DNA of 64,000 nucleotides from Hysterium pulicare CBS 123377 (taxonomy: Eukaryota; Ascomycota; Dothideomycetes; Hysteriales; Hysteriaceae), in assembly GCA_000467715.1 (NCBI GenBank), contig AJFK01000112.1, positions 1 through 64,000 of the forward strand, written 5' to 3'. Numbering within the stretch: position 1 is the first letter of the stretch; each line of letters begins with the position of its first letter. A program made the position numbers and the translations under genes. The notes beneath the pieces are model-generated. The model was not told the DNA's origin, made no database searches, and worked only from the letters and a program-made list of their open reading frames with translations. Below are positions 46,009 through 57,000 of this stretch, in pieces.

Positions 46009-48777
46009 TTAGCCTCCATCAGCTTCTCTCCTGCCTCTATCTTCTAACTCCAGCGACGGCCCAGTATCATTATCATTACTATTCCGGCCTCTCTCGCTGG
46101 AACTTGCTTGGCTTATCGGGCTAACAAGTTGTATGCCCTGACCACTAATACCCAACTTGCTCCTCAGAAAGTTTAATTTACCATCGACCCAAACGGCAAC
46201 TTGACGCATTATGCTCCACAGCTTTTCCTGCCGCTCATCGAGTCCATTGTTGTTGTGGGGATTCTCCTGAGCTTCAACCTTGAATTGATATTTCAGGCAA
46301 TCTTTGACTGTGACGAGCCCAGTAAGACGGCCTCGGTATTCAACTAAGATGACGCGCGGGCCCATCTTCTTGAACAGTTCCATCACGGTCTCTAGGGGGA
46401 TGCGTGGGTGCACGGTAAGCGGAGTTGGATCGATAAAGCGTGAGAGGTCTACGCGAAGCTGAGCTGCAGTGGCTGACATGGTATCAAATGTGACAGAGGG
46501 CATCGAGGATGAAGGGGTTGTTGCTGGCAAGGAGCTCGGTGAGGTGAAATAGCACTTTGCATGGCCCGGCGCCATTTGATCTCGCTTTGCTCGGTCGACT
46601 GCATATCGCAACTCGGTCCGGCCGATATAGCCGATTAGGGTTTTAGAACCAGTGTCTTCAACGATGGGATAGCCTTGGTACTTGTTTTCGGCCATAATAC
46701 GTTCCAATGCTCGAAGCTCGATACCAGTCGCCGGCAGCGAAACAACATGTGAAGACATGACCTGAGAAACAGGGACACCAAAGGTGTGCTCTTCTTTGTT
46801 ATCAAGGAAGGGATATCCATTAAACCATATCGTCCGGTCAGCAATGCCGCCTTTCCCAAAGCGCTCGCCAACAGCTTTCGTGACTCCGACGACAATCTGG
46901 ACAGTATTTAGCACAGCTCTAGAGAAATACGTGTAATGAAAACTCACCATAGTCGGAAGGATATAAGTAAGTGCTCCTGTCAGTTCAAACATGATTACCA
47001 CAACGGACACAGTGATGTGCATAATACCACTGAGAGCTGCTGCTGCACCAAGGAATGCGTATGTTCCTGGTGTGATGCATGGGACGTCGGGCTCGCAGGC
47101 AGCAAAGAACGCTGATTCAGGAAAAGACTCGTGCAGATATTGCACGAAAATGCCTACCATTCTTCCAAACGAAGCGCCGATAGCCATGGATGGTACGAAG
47201 ATACCTGCCGGTACCTTGCAGCCATAAGATATGATGACGAGCAAAGTCCTAATGACAGTCGCAATCGCAAGTGATAATATCATATGCCATCGGTTTTTAC
47301 GACTATACTCGATTAGCAAGGCCGTCATAACACTGAATATAGAACACATACTCGCAAAGTTCGTCATAATCGTGTCCACCTTCACATTCAAGGAAGAGAA
47401 TCTCCATGCTCTCCGTCATATCAATCCTGAGGAACATGTTGGGATAACATATAATAGCCGTGATGACGGCAAGAATGGTAGCTTCGAGGATAGGATACGT
47501 CGCCAAATACTTCTTCCGGAAAGCCTGGTATCGGAGATTCCATTTGATGACAAACGCGCCGTATAAGCCTCCAAAGACTCCAATGACGAGGTAAAAGAGG
47601 GTTTCGAAGAAATGCCACGATCGATCGTATTTGACCTGAAACATGACAAGTTGTCCTGTCCGAAAAGGGTTCATTGCTGCCAGAACCGCGGTGGCTACCA
47701 ACGCACAGAAATAGCTTCTCCACATCGTCTTCAGAGGGAAGTAATTAGACATTTCCTGGGGAGAAGTTAGAAGTGGACATAACATTACGTTAGAAGATAT
47801 TTACCTCTAGTGAGAAGAGCACACCCCCAATAGGGCTACCGAAAGCTACAGCTACTCCAGCCGCGGCTGTGGCACTTAGAATCTCTCTGGTCTTGGAGGC
47901 ATTGCGACGGTATTTGTCGAAGAACCGTGAAATGACATTGCCAGTACAGACCGCATAATGTACGCTGGGCCCTTCTTTACCGACTGACAGCCCAGAGGCA
48001 ATAGCCAGGGGGAGACCGATTGATTTAATGAGAAGAGTCCATCCGCCGAGGAACCCCTTCATCACAAAACCAGCAATGATACATTTGATCTCGGATATTC
48101 CCGAACCTGCGGCATATGGTGCGAATGATCGAACTAATCTAGCAGATGTAAATGCGAAGACAGCTGCGAAGATGATGTAGAGAATATAATTCCAGAGCCA
48201 GAAGCCACTCCAGCGTTTCCACTCGGAGCAGCCGCTCTCCGCCCCCCAGCAACAAAAACTCTCGTTCAAATAGAACGCTGTTGTACAGTAACCTAGCTTT
48301 ATATCGGAAAGCCATTCCGTTACGATATTCAGTATTGCCGCATTCATGCCGATCGCGGCGCCTGGAGATCGTAAGCTTTCTACTTTCAATTGCTGGATTA
48401 TTTTCCCACATACCAACCAGCGTTACCACTATCCAGGCCTGTCCAGCATCGTATGATTCCCATAATTTCCTCCTCCACCCTATACCTCCCTCTCTTTCAA
48501 AGAACCCAGCCTTCTCTTTCCGCCGCGCTTTCCTCCGAAGCTGTTCCCGAGCAGCATCCTGTACCCAATCTATAGTCGTAAAATCCTCATATCTCTTAAT
48601 CTCGGCAATCTCTTCATGTATAGCATTGTCGACGCTCGAGGCAGCTGCATCCTGACCTTGTTCGGCTGTGGATAAGGTAGAGACTCGGCGGGTTAGGGAT
48701 CGTAAGGAGCCAGTGTAGGACTCCGTTCGCGTTGGCTGCTGACGAGGCACAGAATGAGAGCTTGAGCGTCGATTCAT
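46009..48777 (-). CDS. GEF1: CLC chloride/proton exchanger, Gef1-type, 855 aa
   Basis: Five exons: 48414-48777, 47805-48361, 47352-47755, 46948-47302 and 46009-46896. Introns of 49-52 nt close exactly to 855 residues. The selectivity-filter motifs are GSGISEIKC (about 207), GKEGPSVH with the gating Glu at 251, and GIFVPSMAIGASFGRM. The proton-pathway Glu expected in GGVLFSLEEMS is present at the exon 2/3 junction (307-308), so I infer an exchanger and not a channel, as in mammalian ClC-3 to -5. About ten membrane helices are followed by two CBS domains (VSQVMSSHVVSLP and LTVHPRIPLETVMELF). The yeast relative Gef1 acts in Golgi, endosome or vacuole and affects copper and iron loading. The acidic-basic N-terminal tail is cytosolic. 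Confidence 0.94.
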
Positions 48778-49092
48778 CGCATCCTGAAAATGTTGTAACT
48801 GCTCGTAATACCAAGCTTATGCGGCGTTGGAGGATGTCTATTGAGGTTCGGGAATGCACTGCCACCGGAGCTTGGACCGGAAATGTGGCTTGACAACCTC
48901 TGAAGCACTTCCACATTTCTTACTCCTCTACACGTCCCCGCTCTTTACGCGTTTCTCAAAGCCAATGCCCGGAAACCGCGTCAACGAATCAAATATAATC
49001 ATCTGAACTGTGGAGAACACTCAAAATTCTACTTCCCTGAATCAATCACACAATTCACCGTCAGAAAACGCCTTCGGGAAGCATCTATCCAA
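48778..49092. promoter_or_regulatory. Bidirectional promoter, CLC / Dpb3-like
   Basis: Only 315 bp separate the divergent start codons, so both promoters must lie here or overlap the leaders. No TATA element is obvious. Confidence 0.5.
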
Positions 49093-50020
49093 ATGCCATA
49101 CAATAATACCCCAATCGCTCCATCCCAGGAGGTCACCGGGACAGTGTCACTTCCCCGTAAGTTCCGCTGCTTTTGTTCTTTGACATTCACTGTTTTCTCT
49201 CTTGGCGCTTGAATGATTCCCCATCCCCATACCCCATACCCCATCCCATGCTAGCCATCTACTACGGTCCCTTCAACCCTTCCTTCCTGAGTCTCCCGCA
49301 ATTCAACCACTCCATCCTTCCAGCATGGCAGGAAAATCCATCTCGGAGCCCTACAAGGCAGAAACATCCAGTTATTCTCCCGTCCCTTTTCTACCAAGTA
49401 AACCTCTTCACTGACCGGCCTCACAAACAGTCGCCCGCGTCAAAAAGATCATCTCCGCCGACGAAGACGTCCACTCCTGCTCCAACAACGCCGCCTTCAC
49501 CATCGCTCTCGCCACCGAGATGTTCATCCAACACCTCGCCGAACAAACGCACATTGTGGTGAAAACAGAGCGCAACCCCCGCCGCAACATACAATATCGC
49601 GATATGGCCAACGCGGTCGCCAGGATAGATAATCTCGAGTTTTTGGCGGATGTCGTACCCAAGACTATGACGTATAAGAAGTTTAAAGAGCAGAAGGCGG
49701 CGAAGGAAGGTGTGAAGGGGGATAAGGTGGTCAATGGACAGCAGAAGATTGTGGGGCTGGAGGAGTTGAGTAATGGGAATGGAGTGGTGGAGGCAGAGGA
49801 GGCGGAGGTGGAGGGGCAGAATGGTCATGTAAAGGGCGACGAAGTGAATGAAGAGGAGGCTGAGAGGATGGAGGTCGATGAGGAGCTGTTGCATGCGCGA
49901 GATGATGACCCGTCTGCTATGCAACTGGAGATGGAGATGAGGGGACCAGGTCCGAGAACGAATGGGGCTAGGGAAGCCGACAGGCCTACAGGTGGGTTTA
50001 CGGCTGTTAATGGGTCGTAG
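49093..50020 (+). CDS. DPB3: Dpb3-like histone-fold subunit (DNA polymerase epsilon/chromatin), 217 aa
   Basis: Exons 49093-49156 and 49431-50020 join across a 274-nt intron to give TGTVSLP-LARVKKII, the standard N-terminus of fungal members. The histone fold (CBF/NF-Y type) spans about residues 20-100: RVKKIISADEDVHSC, SNNAAFTIALATEMF, IQHLAEQTH and RNIQYRDMANAVARIDNLEFL. The tail is acidic and disordered. Dpb3 pairs with Dpb4 in DNA polymerase epsilon and the same fold occurs in the CHRAC remodeller, aiding processivity and histone transfer. Inside the intron a second ATG (49325) opens 24 codons that also splice in frame (donor gtaaac at 49398), giving FLP-IARVKKII, a possible alternative first exon of 220 aa. 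A nuclear protein. Confidence 0.86.
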
Positions 50021-50583
50021 TGTAGGGGAATATCGGGGTCTCTGGGGTGTACGGTATGGAAGGGACGATAGCAAGGCATATGTCAACATCTGGGTACATG
50101 GAGTTCTCGGCGCTATGTAGCTGGCGGTCTGTATAGCTGTGAGATTTTACGTGAGCCACAATAGGCGGTCGCATTTGTATTGTAGAAATCCACTGATTTT
50201 CCTACCATTCAAGAACCAGAGTCAAATCTAAGAGCATTGCGAGGAGTTTCTTAGAAGTGGAAAGGCATTTTCGGTCAGCTCAAGACTGTTCATTGAGTCG
50301 GGAAGACTGTGTAGGCCGTCGGACATGTATCCACAAATACGACCAACGGTTGAGATGCAAAGTGTAGATGAATCTTGTCATATGGGTTTCAGATTATTTA
50401 TTAACAGGGAATTCTAATCAAGAGTGTGTGCTTCTAAGATCCCATATCTACGTTTCATGCTGTGCTAAATGTTCAGAGTGCAACAGAACTGAAATGAGAG
50501 TCCGCTCCAAGGTCATGATGTATAGGAATCCGCTCCGCCACAACTCTCACAATAAGATGATGACACCTTTATCTCACCTCGCC
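50021..50583. other. Convergent 3' flank
   Basis: About 560 bp between the convergent Dpb3-like and Poa1-like genes. No supported gene; only untranslated regions are expected. Confidence 0.45.
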
Positions 50584-51192
50584 TCACCTATCCCAAACCT
50601 CCACTGTCCCCTTCCACCCTTCCTCAATTTCAATATCCTCAAGCACTTTGACTGTCCTCGACCACGGTACCCGAAAGCTCGCCGAATTAATCTTACACAT
50701 TCGGACTTCCCCAATCTCTTCCCCAGTCGCCTCCGCCTCGTTGACTTTTCTCAGTAGATCCTTCATCGCTGGTTCGGTGTTGTTCAGTATTCGGATCGGG
50801 CTGTCTTTCCCTCGGCCGTACTTTGCACTTGTAAACACGCAACCGATCCAATGGCCCGGCTTGGTGTCATCCGCCTCGCATGGCGGTATCAAAAGGCTTG
50901 TACCTGTGGGAACCGGGTTCGTACGTGGAGAATACTCGTCGGTACAATACGCGTGATAGGCTTCATATGCAGCTGGGTAATGTTGTTTGAACGTGAGAGC
51001 GATACCCGCACCCCAGTTGCCTTGCGTATTGCAGGCGTGGATTAAAAGAGCATTATCCGGTGCGGCGAAGATGTCGCCTGTATGAGTTGTGAGAGTAAGT
51101 TTAGGTTTTTCACCTTGTGAGGAAGTTGAGTTATGAGAAGTAGATTCGGGTTTCGGAAGAGGGGTTGAAGACGATGGAGCAGCTGAAGCCAT
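50584..51192 (-). CDS. POA1: ADP-ribose 1''-phosphate phosphatase, macro domain
   Basis: A single-exon 202-residue protein. After about 35 disordered Ser/Pro residues comes a macro domain. It starts LTLTTHTGDIFAAPDNALLIHACN, carries the ADP-ribose loop CNTQGNWGAGIALTFK, has WIGCVFTSAKYGRGKDSP as second loop and ends in a conserved SFRVPWSRTVKVLED strand. The pattern fits yeast Poa1, which removes phosphate from ADP-ribose 1''-phosphate produced during tRNA splicing. The ATG at 51192 is the first in frame (upstream codons lack an ATG). Cytosolic or nuclear. It diverges from the hemerythrin-like gene. Confidence 0.9.
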   Translation of the reverse strand: MASAAPSSSTPLPKPESTSHNSTSSQGEKPKLTLTTHTGDIFAAPDNALLIHACNTQGNWGAGIALTFKQHYPAAYEAYHAYCTDEYSPRTNPVPTGTSLLIPPCEADDTKPGHWIGCVFTSAKYGRGKDSPIRILNNTEPAMKDLLRKVNEAEATGEEIGEVRMCKINSASFRVPWSRTVKVLEDIEIEEGWKGTVEVWDR

Positions 51193-51630
51193 TTTTGGGG
51201 CCAGTTTGAAGGTTGTTTGAATCTGTTCGCTCAAGTATAGAGTACTACAAGTGCAGCGTCACGAACTGTAGGCAGAAGCCAAGAGTCAGTGAATACAGTT
51301 ACTTAGTTCTGATCTTATAATGAAGGGCGCAAACAACTGCGTTTTTCATAGAACCAGTTTCCAGGCACAATATTTGCTAGATCTCGCTCAATGTTTGTGT
51401 ATTGCTCGAGTGAAAGTGAGGATATTCGAGTAAAGGTAGTAGCTTCATGTTTACGTCATCAGTCCGGATACAGGAGCAGGGATCTTCCGCGCGGAATACT
51501 ACCATGCGGTCAGAATCTCAATGCCGAAAAGATCTTTGACAAATCCCCAATCTGGGAGGCAACCTCAAGGCGAGGCTTCAAAAAGGCGTATGCCTGCTTC
51601 TTCCAGATCCAAAATTCCCACGTTCTTCGT
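51193..51630. promoter_or_regulatory. Divergent promoter region, Poa1-like / hemerythrin-like
   Basis: 438 bp between divergent start codons, 578 bp if the hemerythrin-like gene starts at 51771. The plus frame is open from 51391 but has no ATG before 51631. No clear TATA element. Confidence 0.4.
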
Positions 51631-52350
51631 ATGAAGCGCTTCCTAACCCTAAAAGCGCTCCGTCGACCTCCACCACGCCCTATTGCCTCCCCTAGACCAA
51701 TTCGCCTCCAACATTACCAGACCACGCCCACCACAGCAAACACTCCAATATCCATCCAATCCGCAAATATGGCAGACACAGACCCCCAAACCTCATGTCC
51801 CGCGCCTCCTCAAGTCCTCACCCCCGCTAAACTCTCCCAGTCGACAGAGAAACCCCTCCCCAAACTCACGCCGGCCGAATTCCGCGCCTACAACAGAATG
51901 GCCGAACACATGGATTACTTCCACAACCACTTCCGCCAGACCTGGAACACTCTCGACAATGCCTGCTCCAATCAAAAGCGGCCAAAGGGAATGAGCATAA
52001 GGCAATTCCTGAATCTTGGCTTGCAATTCTGCTCGCATTTGAATATGCATCATAACATCGAGGAGGTGCATGTGTTCCCGCAATTGGCGAAGAAGATGCC
52101 CGCATTTAAAAAGGAATTGCAGTTGCTGACGCAGCATAAGGCGATTCATAAGGGGTTGGAGAAGTTGGAGGCTTATCTGGAGGAGTGCAGGAGCGGGGAG
52201 CGGGAATTGAGATTGGAGGAGATGAAGAAGATTTTGGATTCATTTGGGGAGGTGCTTTGGCAGCATTTGGATGAGGAGGTTAAGGAATTAGGGGCGGAGA
52301 ATATGAGGAGGTATTGGACTCTAGAGGAGATGAGGGGGTTGTTTATGTAG
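51631..52350 (+). CDS. Hemerythrin-like (HHE) protein, 239 or 193 aa
   Basis: The HHE four-helix domain covers about residues 85-225 of the longer form, with metal-ligand candidates in HMDYFHNHF, CSHLNMHHNIEEVHVFPQL, TQHKAIHKGLEKLEAY and LWQHLDEEVKEL. The family binds a di-iron centre and in fungi may take part in oxygen, nitric oxide or iron handling, but the reaction is unknown. The ATG at 51631 gives an Arg/Pro-rich, acid-free start (MKRFLTLKALRRPPPRP) that could be a mitochondrial presequence. The ATG at 51771 (MADTDP) gives a cytosolic form. Single exon; all four helices complete. Confidence 0.82.
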   Translation: MKRFLTLKALRRPPPRPIASPRPIRLQHYQTTPTTANTPISIQSANMADTDPQTSCPAPPQVLTPAKLSQSTEKPLPKLTPAEFRAYNRMAEHMDYFHNHFRQTWNTLDNACSNQKRPKGMSIRQFLNLGLQFCSHLNMHHNIEEVHVFPQLAKKMPAFKKELQLLTQHKAIHKGLEKLEAYLEECRSGERELRLEEMKKILDSFGEVLWQHLDEEVKELGAENMRRYWTLEEMRGLFM

Positions 52351-52452
52351 GATTGGCGACATCGCGCGGCGTTTAGGTGTTCGTAGATGGTTTGGTGCTC
52401 AGATACCCTAAGTTTCAACTATTATATCTACGAGAGGTTTGCCTAAGGTCTT

Positions 52453-53588
52453 CTATTTTCGCCTCGCTCTTCCAAATTTTTCATGCCATTTGCGAGTTGA
52501 GGATCCTGCATTTGGGGTAGTGTCTGCAGCCAGTTTGGGTTTGGTCTGTGGTTCTCCCTTGAAAGCCATTGTTGAGGATGATGGGAAGTAGTAAGAGTTC
52601 TTGATAGCTTCCAGTTTGGCATCTTCTCTCCATGCCTCTGGAAGATTGTCTTTCCATGTATCAGTGAATACAGCGATGAGAAGATTAGACTCCTCTCGTT
52701 TCGCTTCCAATATCATCTTGCCTACGAATGGCACAGTCTTACTCCTGTCAAGGCATGACCCTAGAAAATATGAGCACGGAGGATACATATCATATGGGAA
52801 CGAACTCACAAGCTCCCTCTGAATCCTGATCGTCAGAAGCAAGGCGATGGAGCAAAGAAACAATGAGGTCAGCCGGATGTCCTTCATCATCCATAGCTTT
52901 TAATAGTTCTTCAGTAAGGAATTGCTTTCCCAAGTCAATGCCCTCAGCGGCAGCCGCAGCACTTATCGATCTCCAAATCTGAAACAAAGTATTTGCAGAA
53001 GGCCTATAAGAGCTGCCAGCGAACTGAAACGCGATCAGTCCCCTCCAGCCAGCTTCACATTCCCCATCTGATGCGGGAATATTGGCGAAAATGCTAGATT
53101 TACTCTTGCCATTACCGGGTGCATCGACCATTCCATCAACTATGTCGTATATCGGCAATACCTCCTTAAAGCATGTGAGAGCTGATGCATTGGTAGGGTG
53201 TAACTCGAGCGTTGCTGTGCACGACGCGATTGCAGCAACACCGGGCACAGGTATTTCATCGCCGTGGGCCTCAAACGTTGGTTGGGTGACGTAGACGGAA
53301 TTCGACGTCTGGACTTGTCGCAGTTGAAATGTCTTATCCGGAGTACAGAGCACGGCATATGCTGCTTTCGCACTCGGTGTGCCAGTGACGGAAGAAGGGG
53401 CTTGAGATTTAATGGATAGTCTGTGCACGTTAGGAGTGGGTTTTCGGGAAGATGAGGGGTTGTGTTTACTTGGGGGGGTTCGGGGATTCTAGCAGCTGAA
53501 GGATTTCTGGAGGAAGCTCGAGCAGACGGAATTGCTGCTGGTCATGGGAGATTGAGAATGGAATGCCATCTTCGTCTTGTGTTGCCAT
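52453..53588 (-). CDS. DCC1: Sister-chromatid cohesion protein Dcc1, 345 aa
   Basis: Exons 53470-53588, 52810-53420 and 52453-52760 join through two 49-nt introns to 345 residues. The N-terminal block FRLLELPPEILQLLES, then AAYAVLCTPDKTFQLRQVQTSNSVYV and the C-terminal winged-helix region (GLIAFQFAG, KQFLTEELLKAMDDEG, DRSKTVPFVGKM) match Dcc1. Dcc1 joins Ctf8 and Ctf18 in the alternative RFC clamp loader that loads PCNA and supports cohesion at replication forks. The ATG at 53588 follows untranslated sequence; the upstream in-frame codons are low-complexity. Its start diverges from the RhoGEF gene. Confidence 0.88.
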
Positions 53589-54065
53589 TGATAATAATCT
53601 GCTGTGAGCTGGGCTGAGCTGTGGGTTGATCTGTAGATGTTTATTGCGGGGGCCCGATCTGCCGCTAGCCCTGTTGTTTTGAAAACTTAGCGACGCGTTT
53701 CCTTCACGCGTTAGTTGCAAGGCCCAAGCAGCATACCTGCCTGTGTACCCAAAAATACACTCTCGACTTGCAGCAAAGCTGGGACTGGCTGGTTCCTATC
53801 GTCGCACCTCTCAGTGCAACCTGCAGCTGTTCCAAGGTTCTGAGCTTCGTCTGTCTGCAGGTCGCTCCTTCCCGGCCGTCTTGTTTACACTCGACCAGGA
53901 CAACCTCGACGCGCCTTTCCGATCCAATTTGCAAGAGCTCGACGCAGCTTCCCATCTTTCGACTCGCCTCTTCCGCTATGTCGAGGTGAAACTCGAGAGT
54001 CATCCCATTCCCATAGACATCACCGACACCCAACAGCACCCCGAGTCCACGCGCAATTGGTGACC
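53589..54065. promoter_or_regulatory. Bidirectional promoter, Dcc1 / RhoGEF
   Basis: 477 bp between divergent start codons. A 106-codon plus frame here ends just before the RhoGEF ATG and has no domain; it is most likely leader sequence. Confidence 0.45.
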
Positions 54066-57000
54066 ATGGTCGTTATCACGCCTGCCCCAGCGGCACTCTC
54101 TTCGAGCGACCTGTCGCTGTTCTATACCACCGACGACCTTCTTTCAAACTCGCCGGTGCTCATCTTTTACGGTCCCACCGCGACTACCACGCAGGCCACG
54201 CATTCGCGAATTCAAGCACATATCTTCACTCCAGCTGGACTGCAGAATTTTGCCCGTCTGATAATATCTCCAACCGCCACTTTCTACAATGCAGTCACCT
54301 GCCTGCCACGCGAAGAACAAGGTGACGAAATATGTCGAGGTCTTGCTTTCAGCCTGTACAAATACTTTGTCGAGCTACCTGTTGATATCAAGAATGTTTG
54401 GGAAAAGCAATGCAATACCATGGGCAGGTTGCCCTCCGCACCGAAACTGTTCTCCGAATCACACGCGGCTATGCTAGCCAGCCGTATGGTCAGGGTGGAA
54501 AACGTGGCCGATGTCATCAATGATGTTCGGCAGTCTTTGGCTGAACAGACACTGTCGTGGCTGGACTTGGACGTGATATTGCCTCCGAGGTCAATTCAGA
54601 AACTTGACAGTCCGCGCGAGTCAACTCAGTTCGATGAGCCTGAGGATGACATTCTTCAGCAGAAATACGGGCAGTATGCTCCAGTAGTGAAGTTGTTCGG
54701 TGAAGCAGCTTTCATCCCAACTTCAAGGCTTCGCAGGGCGCCATCGAAACCAACAGCACTCAATCGCTCCCAGTCTTTTTCGCGGAAGCAGAAGGAGACT
54801 CTCAGGAGGGAGATGTGTGAGCTGTTGGATACCGAAGAGAACTATGTCAGCAAGCTCTACGACTTGATACATAGTGTGGCTGCAGATTTCCGTGAGAAAG
54901 CAAAGCACAAGAGCGGTAGCAGCTCGAGTCCGAGTGAGCAGGCTCTCAAAGGCCTCTTCCCTCCAAGCCTCGATCAAATTCTTGAAGTCAACACGAGTTT
55001 TATGGAGGCAATTCAGAGCATTTTGAACGACACGGAGGATGAGGCTATTCGCGATATCGAAAACGCAACAGACGATGTATTTGTAGCTCCTCTACGTGGA
55101 CAGAAAGATCCAGTAGACGTTACCGGAGCGCATGCCTTGGCCAAAGCCCTAGTAGACTGGTTCCCTAAATTTGCGGACTCCTACACTGACTATATTCAAG
55201 CACATGCCGAAATGTCACAGTTCCTCAAGATCTTTATGAAAGAGACTGGCTCAAGTTTTTCTCAACGAGTTCATGAAACTGGGGAACAGAGACTTATGTC
55301 AATGTTGATCGAGCCTGTCCAACGTCTGCCCCGTTACAATCTGTACATTGATAACATCATCAAACAACTTCCCGTCCGGCATCCAGCAATAAAAGCCTTC
55401 CTCAAAGCTCGGGACATCATATCAGAAATTTGCTCGCGAGACACTCCGTCAGCCCAGCAGGTCAAAGTATTCGATCGTCTTCGAAAGATGGTCTTCTCCT
55501 GGCCTCCCACTTTCACCCCTCAAGGCCGTCTCATCACCGCAATTGATTACGTTGAACTTTCTCCTCCATATCGTGGAGCGTTACAAGGTCCCGGATCAAG
55601 TTGTGGGGTCTTCCTCCTATTCACCGACTTTCTTGTTATGCTGCACAAGCCCAATGGATGCAATATGACAGCCCGCAGCATCCTCGCTGATCTAGACAAT
55701 CCGAAATTCGTGGAATCTGTCTCTGGACAAGCAGAACTTATATTCCACCAACAACTGAAATTGGGTGACGTGTTCCTTAACGAGCATGATGATAGCAGAC
55801 TTCTTCAACTCATTTCTCCGACACCCTCATCAACCCAACCCGGAAGACCGCGAAGCCGTGACCGACTGTACCCTGGCATACGAATGTTCTACCTCACAGG
55901 ACCATACGAAAAGAAGGTTCACAAATTTGTCGAAGAGGTGGCCAGAGCGAGGGTCGAAGGTCGATTTCCCGAGACCGAACGAGAAAGCTACAAATGGGAA
56001 GTGCGTAGCATCTCTGGAGAACTGAGTCTTTTCTCCGCTATTTTCGAAGACCTTCAAGGACAGAAGATTGAGGGACGGAAAGAGCCATCGAAGATCCAGG
56101 TGATAGTGGATCCTGCCAGATGCGGCCAGCAAATCCAAATTGGTGAAGAAGGCGTCGAGGCAATAGTTGCCATCTCAACCCTGGAGGATGGATTGTTTCA
56201 ATTGGAGGTTACTGGTAAAAACGAATATGGAACGAGGGACCGTCTGACGAGCATTGAGTTCCTACCAGTGTTGACAAAGCGATGTAAGTACCTCTGTCTG
56301 CACTTTCGCATATTAGACGGAAGCAGTTGTGGCTAACGCAAGCATAGTGGGCAATTTCTTTCAGATGCGTAACAACATTAGAAATCCAGCCTTAGCTGCC
56401 GCCATCCTGTACAGGAATCAACAGATCTTGAAATCCCTGAGACTCCAGATAGAAGGCACCGAGGAGGATGACGAACAGGGGCGTGGAAACCGTCCCCACT
56501 CTCCCGTCAAGATGCTCTCGAACCTCTTCGGTGGTAGTGTCGGCAAGGAATCTGGCAGTGCCCGTAGACTTCAACGGTTACAACCACCATCCCTTGGGGA
56601 AATTCCTCGTATGCCACCTCCACTACAACCTCCAAGCCGGACGCAAAGTCGCGATGGTGAATCGTCCCGTCCCAATTCGTCAAGTAAGACTATCGGATTC
56701 AACACCGCAAGCCCGGCAATAGATTCACTTTCCAAATTAGAGGAGACATTTGCCACGTATATCCTGGCATTGCATGCACGTAAAGGAAACATCGTTGGAA
56801 GATCAATTCGAGCCAGAGGATCTGCAGACGAACTCGCCGTAAATGAACTGTACAACTCACTTCTAGAAACTCCTACGAATCACGACATAGCAGCACACTC
56901 TTCTGTAGACGTTCTATTCGCAGCGTTCGAAAAGTTCCTTAAAGTTGCTTGGAAAGAGAAGATGGGCCCCGTCATCTCTCAAGCAACTTTAGTCTCAATG

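Noticed and set aside
49325-49397. Internal exon between the two Dpb3-like exons
   Set aside because: Including it after the first exon breaks the frame. It can only be an alternative first exon, and is reported as such.
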